From: JBNKFQ01 sp050289385
Lineage (GTDB): Bacteria; Pseudomonadota; Gammaproteobacteria; Pseudomonadales; Porticoccaceae
Direction of reading: 5' to 3'
NCBI GenBank assembly: GCA_050289385.1
Contig: JBNKFQ010000007.1
Location: 1-20,259 of the forward strand
Length of the DNA: 20,259 nt
The position numbers and the translations under genes are program-made. Positions within the stretch are counted from its first letter, which is position 1. Each line of letters begins with the position of its first letter. Under the pieces are notes generated by a model that was not told the origin of the DNA, made no database searches, and was given only the letters and a program-made list of their open reading frames with translations. Positions 1 to 7,459 of the stretch are shown piece after piece.

Positions 1-1
1 A

Positions 2-211
2 ATGGATGCCAGGGCAGCGCGTAAAGAAAAGATCTTTATTATTCGTAATCTTGTGATGGAACCAGGCTTTAAAATAACAGAAGCTTTTCTTCAGGCGCTT
101 GCGAAAGAATTGCGACGTTTTTTCCGGTTCAATGGTTGCGAAATGCTACATATTGAAAAAACATCTCCACTCAAATTAAAGGCCGCTCTGTCAAAAGTTT
201 CCGGCCATTAA
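2..211 (+). CDS. C-terminal end of a YcaQ/AlkX-type winged-helix DNA glycosylase family protein (5' partial)
   Basis: Only the last 69 codons are present and the frame is open to the window edge, so the Met at base 2 is most likely internal. The segment reads DARAARKEKIFIIRNLVMEPG and then an amphipathic helix (ALAKELRRFFRFNGCE). This matches the end of the HTH_42/YcaQ family: a 'DARAxRK' turn, a strand, 'EPG', and a final helix ending in a phenylalanine- or alanine-rich 'RFxGC' stretch. Family members are winged-helix proteins, some of which unhook interstrand DNA crosslinks. The catalytic part lies outside the window, so activity cannot be judged. The stop is followed after 31 bases by the DUF1499 gene on the same strand, so the two may be cotranscribed. 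The family call comes from recalled sequence pattern only. Confidence 0.62.
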   Translation: MDARAARKEKIFIIRNLVMEPGFKITEAFLQALAKELRRFFRFNGCEMLHIEKTSPLKLKAALSKVSGH

Positions 212-242
212 AAAACTTGCTTTATTATTTGCCGAGGTATTT

Positions 243-992
243 ATGTCTGCTCTGATCAAGAATATCAGGTTTGGCCTGACCGGTGGCGCCCTGCTGGCAA
301 TTCTCATGTTACTGGCATCCGGGGTTGGTTACCGCAACGAATGGTGGGATCTCGGGCTCGCATTTAATTTAATCAGTTACTCTTTTTTTGCAGCAGCAAC
401 CATTGCCACATTCAGCGCTGCCTTTATTGTTGCTAACTTACTGCGTAAAAACGGCAAGCTGGATATAGCTGTCACGCTGGCGCTGGTTGTGACACTGGCC
501 TGCGGTGGATATATCTATAATATCCGCAGTCAGGCCTACAGCTTGCCGCCCATTCATGACATTACAACCGATATTAATGACGTCCCTCAATTTGACGCCA
601 TTGTTCCCTTGCGAGCGAATGCACCCAACCCGCTGGAATATGGTGGCAGTGAAATCGCCGAGCAACAACAAAAGGCTTACCCTGAAGTAAAACCTGTCAT
701 CACTGGTTTGAATAAACAACAGGCATTTGACCGTGCCGTGAACCTGGCAAAAAGTTATTCCGGGTGGGAGCTGGTGGACAGTGACCTGCAAGAGGGTCGC
801 ATTGAGGTAACCGTGACCACATTCTGGTTTGGTTTTAAAGACGACGTTGTGATTCGTATTCAGAAAACCGGAGCGGGCACACGGCTCGACCTGCGCTCCA
901 TTTCTCGCTTGGGCAAGGGCGATTTGGGGGCCAATGCTTATCGGATTATACGTTTTATTGAAGATTTCGAGTCTAAAAAAAACAATAACTGA
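243..992 (+). CDS. DUF1499 domain membrane protein
   Basis: This 249-residue protein has three likely membrane helices (about residues 10-30, 37-67 and 73-92) followed by a soluble DUF1499 domain (about 110-245). Hallmarks of the domain are visible: AFDRAVNLAKSYSGWELVD, the IEVTVTTFWFGFKDDVVIRI strand pair, and the closing TRLDLRSISRLGKGDLGANA segment with its conserved Asp, Arg-Ser and Gly-Lys-Gly-Asp-x-Gly-Ala-Asn. The biochemical role of the family is unknown. Versions with N-terminal helices are common in proteobacteria and would hold the domain at the membrane. The start ATG follows a CGAGGT ribosome-binding site by five bases. The gene lies 31 bases after the YcaQ-like tail and converges on the toxin-antitoxin pair. 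No terminator is obvious in the 31 bases after its stop. Confidence 0.9.
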   Translation: MSALIKNIRFGLTGGALLAILMLLASGVGYRNEWWDLGLAFNLISYSFFAAATIATFSAAFIVANLLRKNGKLDIAVTLALVVTLACGGYIYNIRSQAYSLPPIHDITTDINDVPQFDAIVPLRANAPNPLEYGGSEIAEQQQKAYPEVKPVITGLNKQQAFDRAVNLAKSYSGWELVDSDLQEGRIEVTVTTFWFGFKDDVVIRIQKTGAGTRLDLRSISRLGKGDLGANAYRIIRFIEDFESKKNNN

Positions 993-1023
993 AAGAACAG
1001 TAATTGGTAGCCTGTGACTTTAT

Positions 1024-1320
1024 TTATGCCGCCAACTCTACTCGTGGGTGCAAACCGGCGCGTGCTGCTAACCTGATCAGCAAACTTAAGCTAAATTGAT
1101 TGATCTTGCCATTTTTAATGTCGGATACCCTGGCCTGACTAACGCCAAGTAACCTTGCGCAAACGGCCTGAGTGCCAATCTGTGCCTCTAACCACTGTTG
1201 CAAGGCTCGAAGCAAGGTAGCGCGTATTTCAAGCTCAGCAGCTTCCTCGGGTGAAAACAAATCATTAAATACACTTTGGCCAGCAGGAGTAACATGGCCT
1301 GGTTCAGGTTTGGTTGTCAT
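1024..1320 (-). CDS. XRE-family antitoxin of a HigBA-like toxin-antitoxin pair
   Basis: A 98-residue protein with a helix-turn-helix in its C-terminal half (about residues 48-85): TQAVCARLLGVSQARVSDIKNGKINQFSL, where 'LLGVSQARVSDIKNGK' is the recognition-helix region typical of XRE/HTH_37 antitoxins. The N-terminal half (TPAGQSVFNDLFSPEEAAELEIRATLL) is the usual dimerisation and toxin-binding part of this type. The ATG lies 3 bases after the toxin stop, and its GAGGTGA ribosome-binding site sits at the toxin's 3' end, so translation is likely coupled. Antitoxins of this type bind palindromes in their own promoter. The palindrome at 1663-1696 is the obvious candidate target. Its role as antitoxin is inferred from the partner gene. 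Confidence 0.88.
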   Translation of the reverse strand: MTTKPEPGHVTPAGQSVFNDLFSPEEAAELEIRATLLRALQQWLEAQIGTQAVCARLLGVSQARVSDIKNGKINQFSLSLLIRLAARAGLHPRVELAA

Positions 1321-1323
1321 CGT

Positions 1324-1677
1324 TCACCTCGCAATCGCTTTAAAACGAGCTTGTGCCAAGCATATATCGCTGGGGCGAGTTTTTTGCGTTTTCTTTTTAA
1401 ATACATGCAATACATGAACGCAACCACCAATATTCGCTGCGTATATAACACGGAAAGCACCACTTGCCTCATAAATCCTGATCTCTCTCACGCCGGAACC
1501 AACGACAGTCATTGGCTTCCAGTTATCCGGGGACTGCCCTCGTTGTATCTTGTCCAGTTGAAAGCCCGCTTCCCTCTTGGCATCCACGGAAAATTCCCGC
1601 AGATCGTCATAAGAGCTTCCTTGCCATATGATTGCCTTAATGGGGAGGATTATGGTGCCAATAGCCCGATTATGCAA
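1324..1677 (-). CDS. RelE/HigB-superfamily toxin, phage Gp49-like (DUF891)
   Basis: A 117-residue protein that follows the Gp49/DUF891 toxin pattern: a PIKAIIWQGSSYDDLREF start, AKREAGFQLDKIQRG, DNWKPMTVVGSGVREIRIY, GAFRVIYAANIGGCVHVLHVF, and the lysine-rich KKKTQKTRPSDICLAQARF tail. Toxins of this group are ribosome-dependent mRNA interferases. The toxin-first order with the XRE gene behind it is the HigBA layout. The start is uncertain. The first in-frame start is a TTG at 1677, inside the right half of a perfect palindrome that also contains a CATAAT -10-like box. Homologous sequence only begins about 12 codons later, and there is no ATG or GTG between. A leaderless or rare-codon start is therefore possible. 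It may be partly read through from the COG4315 gene ending 80 bases upstream. Confidence 0.85.
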   Translation of the reverse strand: MHNRAIGTIILPIKAIIWQGSSYDDLREFSVDAKREAGFQLDKIQRGQSPDNWKPMTVVGSGVREIRIYEASGAFRVIYAANIGGCVHVLHVFKKKTQKTRPSDICLAQARFKAIAR

Positions 1678-1696
1678 ATTTTTGCATAATCGGGCT
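1663..1696. promoter_or_regulatory. Perfect palindrome at the toxin-antitoxin promoter, likely operator
   Basis: Two 16-base arms (AGCCCGATTATGCAAA at 1663-1678 and its exact complement at 1681-1696) are separated by TT. Each arm contains GCATAAT, close to an extended -10 box. Autoregulated toxin-antitoxin operons usually carry such a palindrome over their promoter. The arms are AT-rich at the centre and there is no U-tract, so a terminator role is unlikely. Operator function is inferred. Confidence 0.6.
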
Positions 1697-1756
1697 GAAA
1701 ACTGTGATACCGAATACTCGAAAAGTGATCCTGTGAAAGGTAGTTCACTCGAGGGT

Positions 1757-3103
1757 CTACGGCACTACCGCCAGCCAGTGCAACGCCGCGCCGATCGGAA
1801 TACCGCGATGGTTTTCTGCCACGTCGGCAATCTTGTAGCGGCCATCCCCTATAACGTAATCGTAAATATTGTTGCCATTTGCCACACCGCTGTCGTCATC
1901 ATTTTCGTAGGTGTACAAGGCGTGTCCCTTGTACATCCACTGTCGGCGTCCGTCAGCGCGTCGCAAAATTTCCCAATAGCCGCAGGCTACGGCGTCATCC
2001 GGTGCCAAAAACGGCGGCCACTGCTGCTCACATTGCGCGTCACAGCCCTTGTTGCCCAGTAATTTACCTTTTTGGTACACCACGTTGCGATGATAAAAAC
2101 GCTGAATCTCCAGGGGATTGCGCGAGTACAGCGGTTTGCCCGCGGCGCTAAACAAGGCTTTGCCAAACACGGCCTGATTACGCAGAGCAATCCCCGACGG
2201 CATGTAGTGGCGCTTTAACAAAGCCAACTGCCAGCCCGGCTCACTGTCCTCTGCCGCCTGCTCCAGCCCCCGAATATCACCGGGATCAGCATCGCCACCA
2301 AAAGTAAACAGCAATGCGCCTCGAAACGCCCACTGTCTGAGTCCGGTGGGACGACTTACCGGGACAAAATCACCCACTGCCGTAGCCAGCGCCGGCGCTT
2401 CGAAAGGTAGCCATCCGAGGCCACAATTATTCCCGTCACAAATACTGTCAAACCCTGAGGTTCCCCTCTCCTGAGTGTACAGGGTCATTCCATCAGAGGA
2501 GACCAGTCCATAACCGTTTGCCCACGGAATGTTGGCAGCAGAAATAGCCATCGGCATTGGCATATCCGCAACCGGGTTAAAGCGAGCAATATGCCAGCCC
2601 TCGGGAGGTAACAGGGCGTCTTTATCGACATGGGCTTTGCTGATAATTGTGTTCTCTGCCAAATCCCGGTTCAGGACGTTATTTACGACCTCGTGGATAT
2701 GACTTTCCCGGGCAAAGCGATACAGCGGTTTGCCGCGATAAGCCCACTGCAGGCGGCCCTCTTCGCGCGGCACTAGCGACCAGTCTCCCTGGGCTTTGGC
2801 GTCTGGCAGAGCCAGCACCGGGGGAAAGGTTTGGGCACACTCTGCACGACAAAAAGATTTCCCCACCTCAGTATCGTGCTCGGAGATATACAAGGTGTTC
2901 CCGTCAGCGTCACCGAGCCGGGTCCACTGGTAGGTCCACTCACCTTTCAGGTGCATCACATCAATCAAGGTAATACCGGGCGGTGTGGAGTATTCACCAG
3001 GACCTGGCGGCGACCACTGCTCTGTGTCGGCAGTGGCCAGCACAGTACTTAACCCGAACAAAACTGACCCGACCAAAGCTGCACTCAACCAGTTACGTAC
3101 CAT
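1757..3103 (-). CDS. Secreted protein with three COG4315-type (Yx[FWY]xxD, Lipoprotein_15) repeats, module A
   Basis: A 448-residue exported protein. The signal peptide covers roughly residues 1-24 (ALVGSVLFGLSTVLATA). It is followed by three copies of the COG4315 secreted-repeat unit at about residues 55-135, 195-285 and 310-405. Each unit has a 'G-x-x-LY' strand, a short cysteine pair (CRAEC, CDGNNC, CDAQC) before a W/F-P-P/L-P turn, a 'GDW/GDF/GYW' step, and an R-Q-W-A/M-Y/F-x-G-x-x-LY/LF strand. The function of the family is not known. The start is either ATG at 3103, overlapping the DUF1552 stop by one base (TGATG), or GTG at 3106 (GTGA overlap). Both imply translational coupling to DUF1552. 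A paralogue lies at 17155-18507 in the same position of module B. The conserved cysteine pairs suggest disulfides or metal/haem contacts, which is inference. Confidence 0.87.
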   Translation of the reverse strand: MVRNWLSAALVGSVLFGLSTVLATADTEQWSPPGPGEYSTPPGITLIDVMHLKGEWTYQWTRLGDADGNTLYISEHDTEVGKSFCRAECAQTFPPVLALPDAKAQGDWSLVPREEGRLQWAYRGKPLYRFARESHIHEVVNNVLNRDLAENTIISKAHVDKDALLPPEGWHIARFNPVADMPMPMAISAANIPWANGYGLVSSDGMTLYTQERGTSGFDSICDGNNCGLGWLPFEAPALATAVGDFVPVSRPTGLRQWAFRGALLFTFGGDADPGDIRGLEQAAEDSEPGWQLALLKRHYMPSGIALRNQAVFGKALFSAAGKPLYSRNPLEIQRFYHRNVVYQKGKLLGNKGCDAQCEQQWPPFLAPDDAVACGYWEILRRADGRRQWMYKGHALYTYENDDDSGVANGNNIYDYVIGDGRYKIADVAENHRGIPIGAALHWLAVVP

Positions 3104-4431
3104 CACGCCAACACCTCGCTATAGGGTTCACTCACTTCATTGGAAAGCTGCCCCCATTTTTCCACCGGCAACCCCAGAGCACGCTGACAGGTAAAACCTA
3201 CCCGGGTTACCGGATCGCCAATACCGGCCACATGAATGCCATTTTTTATACCACCACCAGCGCCACCGGCCGTAAAAAATGGAAAGTATTTAAGCGAGTG
3301 ATATTTGGCGTAACCGTGCTCGGTATAGGCCAACACCAGGCTACGATCCAGCAAAGTGCCATCCCCTTCGCGCACGCTGTCGAGTTTTTCCACCAGATAT
3401 TTAAACGCTTGTAGATACTTCTGAGAAAACCAGTAACACATTACCTGATAGCCCAGATCCGGGTCGGCAGTTTCCCGATGCGTGTAGGCATGATTATTCA
3501 TGGGGTCGCCGGGTTTGATCACATTAATACTCAGTGCCGAATTGAAAATACGCGTCTGGCCGCAAGCCAGAGCATGGGTAATCAGATCGGTAAACTGTTC
3601 GTGCGTATTGAGCATTTCGTCTACTTCCAGGCTGGGGGTTTCGCCTTCTGGTGCTGTCGGCACCTGGCACGCTGGCAGTGGTGCAGGTTTTTGCAGTTCC
3701 AGCGCCAGTTTTTCCTCAAGACTGCGCAGGGAAGTAAAAAATTCATCCAGTCGCTGGCGATCTGTTGAGCCCGCGACCTTTAGCAATTGCTGACGGTCAT
3801 CACTGGTGTAGGACAGAATACTTTTGCGCAACACCACTTCGGGATCAGGGGTAAAGTCTGCCCGGTTTGGGTCTTGAAAACCGGTGCCAAAAATTCGTTG
3901 ATACAGAGCCAGAGGTGACGTTTCTGCGGGATTGCGGGCATTTTTACCCCGCGCACTGTAACTGTTGCCGGGATTACCATCGCAGGAAACCGTAATCGCG
4001 GGAAACCGTGTATGCACACCCAACTGTTCGGCAATAATATCGTCCAGACTGCGCGCAGTAATTTTCATGCTGTTGGAAATATGCCCGGTCATGATGCAAT
4101 GTGCCGTGGAGGAATGGGCAAGGTAACGTTGACCATCCAGGTAAACGTCCTGTCCACTGTAAAGATTGAATTTGTTCTTGATCGGCTCCAATATTTGCAA
4201 CTGGGGTGGCAATTCATAATTGGGACCGGTGGTTTTTGGTTCCCACATGCCCGGGCACAACCCCAACCCCCAAAACCAGCTGCCAAAACAGACCGGCAAT
4301 TTTTCACCATTGGCAAAAGCTGTGCCACTGTCGTTGAGAAACAGATCCAGCATCGGCAAGCCAACACTGACTGCACTTCCCTGAAACACGCCGCGCAACA
4401 GCCGACGGCGGGAAATATTTTTTTTACTCAT
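3103..4431 (-). CDS. DUF1552 domain protein with Tat signal, module A
   Basis: A 442-residue protein of the DUF1552 family. The N-terminus KNISRRRLLRGVFQGS has a twin-arginine motif (SRRRLL), followed by a short hydrophobic stretch (VSVGLPMLDLFLN), so export in folded form by Tat is likely. The rest matches the family: PVCFGSWFWGLGL with WEP, LEPIKNKFNLYSGQD, the LGVHTRFPAITVSCDGNP block, PLALYQRIFG, and the late Tyr/His region (AYTEHGYAKYHSLKYFPFFTAGGAGG). The family has no assigned reaction. Its genes are often next to DUF1592-type genes, as here. I chose the ATG at 4431 because it places the Tat motif at residues 7-12. A longer in-frame start at 4461 adds ten residues of no value. The gene lies 72 bases after the DUF1592 gene and overlaps the next one. 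Confidence 0.92.
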   Translation of the reverse strand: MSKKNISRRRLLRGVFQGSAVSVGLPMLDLFLNDSGTAFANGEKLPVCFGSWFWGLGLCPGMWEPKTTGPNYELPPQLQILEPIKNKFNLYSGQDVYLDGQRYLAHSSTAHCIMTGHISNSMKITARSLDDIIAEQLGVHTRFPAITVSCDGNPGNSYSARGKNARNPAETSPLALYQRIFGTGFQDPNRADFTPDPEVVLRKSILSYTSDDRQQLLKVAGSTDRQRLDEFFTSLRSLEEKLALELQKPAPLPACQVPTAPEGETPSLEVDEMLNTHEQFTDLITHALACGQTRIFNSALSINVIKPGDPMNNHAYTHRETADPDLGYQVMCYWFSQKYLQAFKYLVEKLDSVREGDGTLLDRSLVLAYTEHGYAKYHSLKYFPFFTAGGAGGGIKNGIHVAGIGDPVTRVGFTCQRALGLPVEKWGQLSNEVSEPYSEVLA

Positions 4432-4503
4432 TCCAGTGCTCCATTCGGGGTCTGTTAACACTAATTTGATTGTTTATCTTGTGACGAAATATTCTCTGGT
4501 AAT

Positions 4504-6183
4504 CTATCGGGATGCCATCTCCGGCTCTTCTGAAGGCGACCCTCGATAAAAACGATCACTCAGGGCGACACTGCGCAGCAGGGCTTTAAATTGGTAATCT
4601 TGCTCGGCAAAATTTTGGTGCAACGATTTTAGCCAGCGGCGCTCGGTCGCCGCTATGGGACGCCCCGTGCCATAGGAATAAAGTCGATTGACAACGCAAG
4701 AAACCACTGCCGGATTGTCACGCAAGGCGTTACCCAAACCGATGGCATCGGCAAACTCAACGCCATCAATAGCGCCGCTGGTATCAATGGACGCTCCATT
4801 TTCACTGGTTCGATAGCGGCCAATTCCATCAAAGCTTTCCAGCGCCAAACCAATGGGGTCAGTGATTTTGTGGCAGCCGGCACAGGTGGGGTCAGTGGCG
4901 TGGGCACTGAGCCGCTGACGCATGGTTTTGTAGTCCGGATTGGTGTCGTCTTCCACCAGATTAAAATTGACATCCGGCGGCGGCAGCGGCACTTCCTGGC
5001 ACAACAGATGCTCGCGCAGAGCTTTGCCGCGCAAGGTCGGTGAGGTTCGGCCTGGATAGGAATGCAAGGCGACAAAACTGGTTTGCGCCAAAATCCCTGC
5101 ACGCGGATCGTTGTCGCCAAATCGGTAAGGCACCCAGCGCTCATCCGCAGTGTTGCGCCGCCTCTGCACCAGGGGTACACCATAAACGGCTGCCAGCGAA
5201 GGCGTCATTAGCGTATCGCGGGTAGTGAACAAATCACGGTAATCACGCTCTTTGGCCAACACATGATCAACGATTGTACGCAAGGTTTGTTCGCGGGCAT
5301 CAAGCGCCGCCCGGGTGGTAAAATCGGGGAATATTTCCGCATCTTTGGCCAACTGATCAAATCCGTCCAGCGCCAACATATCATCAAAAAAAGCTCGCAC
5401 CCCATCCACCAGCCAGGGCGACTGGAGCATCCGCTCGACCTGATTTTTCAGGCCATCACGGGTGTGCAGCTCTCCACGCTCGGCAGCCATCAGCAGTTGG
5501 TCATCCGGAGCACTGTTCCACAACAAAAAACTGAGACGCGATGCTTTGGCATACGCGGTAAGCCGATACGCGCCACTGTCGTTGGGATCAGCTTCGGCGT
5601 ATTCAATACGAAACAAAAATTGGGGAGATACCAGCATGGACGCCAGGCTTTTTTCCAGGCCAGCGTAAAAATCGCTGCTTTGCTCTGTCACCCGTTGCGC
5701 AATTTCAAGCTGGCTTTGCAGTTCAGCGTCGCTCAACGGGCGGCGAAACAGCAGGCGTCCCACCTGACCGAGAAATTGTTGCGCGCAAGCTGAATCGAAA
5801 CCGTCAGGTTGTGCCGGGCGACAGGCGATTAATTCTGCACGAAGCGGTTCGCCAATCACCTGGGCAGCAATGGCGCGCGCCATTTTTTCCGCCACCTGAA
5901 AACCCACCGGCGACACGCTGAGTTGAGTAGCACCCACCGCCAATAAGCCGTCGCTGCGTTCGATATTATCAACAAAACGCTGTTCTATTTTTACCTGTGA
6001 GCCAAACAGATGGCGAACAATATTCCGGTACTGGGCAGGCGTTACTCTCTTCATACTGTCGAGATGTGCAGTAACCAGCGGCTGCGTTACGGGCTCCACC
6101 AGTGCCCGGAACAACCAGACCAGTACAACCACTGCCACCAGGGTTGTACCAAAAAAAGCAAGAATCATGCGGCGTTGCGACAT
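4504..6183 (-). CDS. DUF1592-family (DUF1587/1595/1592/1588/1585) membrane-anchored single-haem protein, module A
   Basis: A 559-residue protein with one N-terminal membrane anchor (residues 6-28) and the domain series seen in planctomycete-type cytochrome-like proteins. These are DUF1587 (VTPAQYRNIVRHLFG, about 45-60), DUF1595 (ACAQQFLGQVGRLLFRRPLSDAE, about 150-175), DUF1592 (LTAYAKASRLSFLLWNSAPDD and the FF.D segment, about 230-350), DUF1588 (RAGILAQTSFVALHSYPGRTSP to CAGCHKITDPIGLALESFD, about 365-455) and DUF1585 (IDTSGAIDG to YSYGTGRPI, about 465-555). The CxxCH at residues 434-438 would attach one c-type haem outside the cytoplasm. The separate N-terminal cytochrome domain that many members carry is absent. 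The start at 6183 has a GAGGAGA ribosome-binding site. A longer in-frame start at 6336 overlaps the upstream gene and adds nothing recognisable. The reaction is unknown. Confidence 0.92.
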   Translation of the reverse strand: MSQRRMILAFFGTTLVAVVVLVWLFRALVEPVTQPLVTAHLDSMKRVTPAQYRNIVRHLFGSQVKIEQRFVDNIERSDGLLAVGATQLSVSPVGFQVAEKMARAIAAQVIGEPLRAELIACRPAQPDGFDSACAQQFLGQVGRLLFRRPLSDAELQSQLEIAQRVTEQSSDFYAGLEKSLASMLVSPQFLFRIEYAEADPNDSGAYRLTAYAKASRLSFLLWNSAPDDQLLMAAERGELHTRDGLKNQVERMLQSPWLVDGVRAFFDDMLALDGFDQLAKDAEIFPDFTTRAALDAREQTLRTIVDHVLAKERDYRDLFTTRDTLMTPSLAAVYGVPLVQRRRNTADERWVPYRFGDNDPRAGILAQTSFVALHSYPGRTSPTLRGKALREHLLCQEVPLPPPDVNFNLVEDDTNPDYKTMRQRLSAHATDPTCAGCHKITDPIGLALESFDGIGRYRTSENGASIDTSGAIDGVEFADAIGLGNALRDNPAVVSCVVNRLYSYGTGRPIAATERRWLKSLHQNFAEQDYQFKALLRSVALSDRFYRGSPSEEPEMASR

Positions 6184-6217
6184 CGACAGCGTTCTCCTCG
6201 ACAATGCATGCAAATAA

Positions 6218-7336
6218 TCAATGAATATCAGTAACCAGTTGGCCACTACTGTCAGACAAAAAGGCCGGTTGCGCCTCAATACGGTAGGTAGCCGAAATTG
6301 CTGTGTTTTCACCGGTTTTTGAGTCCGGCCTGGCATCCGCCAAACGTTTCAGAGTGTGGTAAATTGCCGCCGAATCGGTAATTTCCGTTTCAAACGTTGA
6401 CACAAAAAACCAGAAGTCCCGCCAGGGTTGATAACCGCCAATATAACCCTCAGCAGAACCGTCACTGTTTAGAGTCAAGCGCAAATGAGCGTTTAATAAT
6501 TCCATACGGGCAAAACTGTAGCGGTTGGGTTCGCCTTGCAGTCGCATGTGACCATCGCCGGTATCAGCAAGAAATACTCCGTTTTTAATAACACCTTTGA
6601 TGGTGCCGCCGTTCTCGCGGCCAGGGTCAATGACGTAAGTAGAGTTCGCCAGAGTTCCCCACTTTTTATTGAGTCGCCGAAAACCAACCGCGCGATGAAA
6701 CGTCAAGGTGGCGGCACCATCGCTATCGAGATCGTCACCCGTTAAACTAAACAGCCAGGCCGGCATATGCTCTGCCATAATCGTCCAGACCTGATCTTCC
6801 CAGCTGGGGCGTACCGGCAAACTCACGTTGTAACCCTGGGCGCAGCCAACGGCCCGAATCAACTGGTTGTCTATACCTTTCTGTTTTGTTTCAGGGTCCT
6901 GGAAATCATCATCCGAACCCGGACCTGAAGCGTCAAGATCAAAGCCGTAGGCATAGGGCCCCTGCATGATATTGTAATCAACTGGCGCAGTGAGTTCTGG
7001 ATAATAGTGAGCCTTTACGGGCTTGCCATCTTTAATTGCCCGATACGCATAGATTGAGTCCAGATTAAGTCGAGTACCATCTTTTTGCAGTAGCAGTTCC
7101 GAATCATTGCCTTCGGCAATAATTTGTTTGATCTGTGGTTTGGAATAGCCGTGGGCTTGCAGTGCCCGTTCAATCAGTTCCGTCGTATCGCCGTTTTCAC
7201 CATTCGGACAATTGCGCTGATCCTGATGGGTGGCGGTGTGCATAAAGCTGATCACAAAGCCACGAGTTTCTCCCATGGCAACATCGACAAATGAAAGTAT
7301 TGCAACGGCAATCACAAACGAAAATGAGGATTTCAT
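6218..7336 (-). CDS. Secreted protein of unknown function, first gene of module A
   Basis: I do not recognise a named family. The 372-residue protein has a signal peptide (FVIAVAILSFVDVAMG, cleavage near residue 22) and no other membrane segment. Its body has two cysteines (NCPNGENGD and AVGCAQGYN) that could pair. An aspartate/glycine-rich stretch (LDASGPGSDDDFQDPETKQ) may bind cations. The second half alternates beta-strand-like pieces (ATLTFHRAVG, STYVIDPG, GTIKGVIKNGVFLADTGDGHMRLQGE), ending with YIGGYQPWRDFWFFVS. It has the character of a periplasmic beta-rich protein. The DUF1592 start lies 34 bases downstream, so it is probably cotranscribed with the rest of the module. Module B cannot be checked for a copy because the window ends. 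The ATG at 7336 has no strong ribosome-binding site. Confidence 0.8.
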   Translation of the reverse strand: MKSSFSFVIAVAILSFVDVAMGETRGFVISFMHTATHQDQRNCPNGENGDTTELIERALQAHGYSKPQIKQIIAEGNDSELLLQKDGTRLNLDSIYAYRAIKDGKPVKAHYYPELTAPVDYNIMQGPYAYGFDLDASGPGSDDDFQDPETKQKGIDNQLIRAVGCAQGYNVSLPVRPSWEDQVWTIMAEHMPAWLFSLTGDDLDSDGAATLTFHRAVGFRRLNKKWGTLANSTYVIDPGRENGGTIKGVIKNGVFLADTGDGHMRLQGEPNRYSFARMELLNAHLRLTLNSDGSAEGYIGGYQPWRDFWFFVSTFETEITDSAAIYHTLKRLADARPDSKTGENTAISATYRIEAQPAFLSDSSGQLVTDIH

Positions 7337-7366
7337 AATGGAAAAATCACCAGAAAATAGCCGTTA

Positions 7367-7379
7367 AGAGTTTAACTCT
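7367..7379. promoter_or_regulatory. Small palindrome upstream of module A
   Basis: AGAGTTTAACTCT is a perfect 6+1+6 palindrome. It lies 31 bases upstream of the first ATG of module A and 17 bases before the end of the AAAAA run of the neighbouring terminator. It is the only symmetric element in the short upstream region and could be a regulator site. No clear -35/-10 pair is visible, and palindromes this short arise by chance. Confidence 0.25.
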
Positions 7380-7395
7380 GGAAATAATCTTCTTT

Positions 7396-7429
7396 AAAAA
7401 AGGAGTGCCTCATAAATTGAGGCACTCCT
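7396..7429 (-). terminator. Intrinsic terminator of the TonB-dependent receptor gene
   Basis: A 12-base perfect stem (AGGAGTGCCTCA at 7401-7412 with TGAGGCACTCCT at 7418-7429) closes a 5-base loop. Read on the - strand, it is followed by TTTTT. It sits 30 bases after the receptor stop codon, so it should end receptor transcripts and separate them from module A. Confidence 0.9.
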
Positions 7430-7459
7430 GAGGTGGTTCAGATACCAAACAATTAAGCT

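Noticed and set aside
4012..4458. Open frame of 148 codons on the + strand
   Set aside because: Antisense to DUF1552; an equivalent frame opposite the module B copy reflects shared coding constraint, not a gene.
7337..7400. Canonical sigma-70 promoter for module A
   Set aside because: No acceptable -35/-10 pair could be found at normal spacing; an ECF-type promoter is possible but cannot be read by eye.
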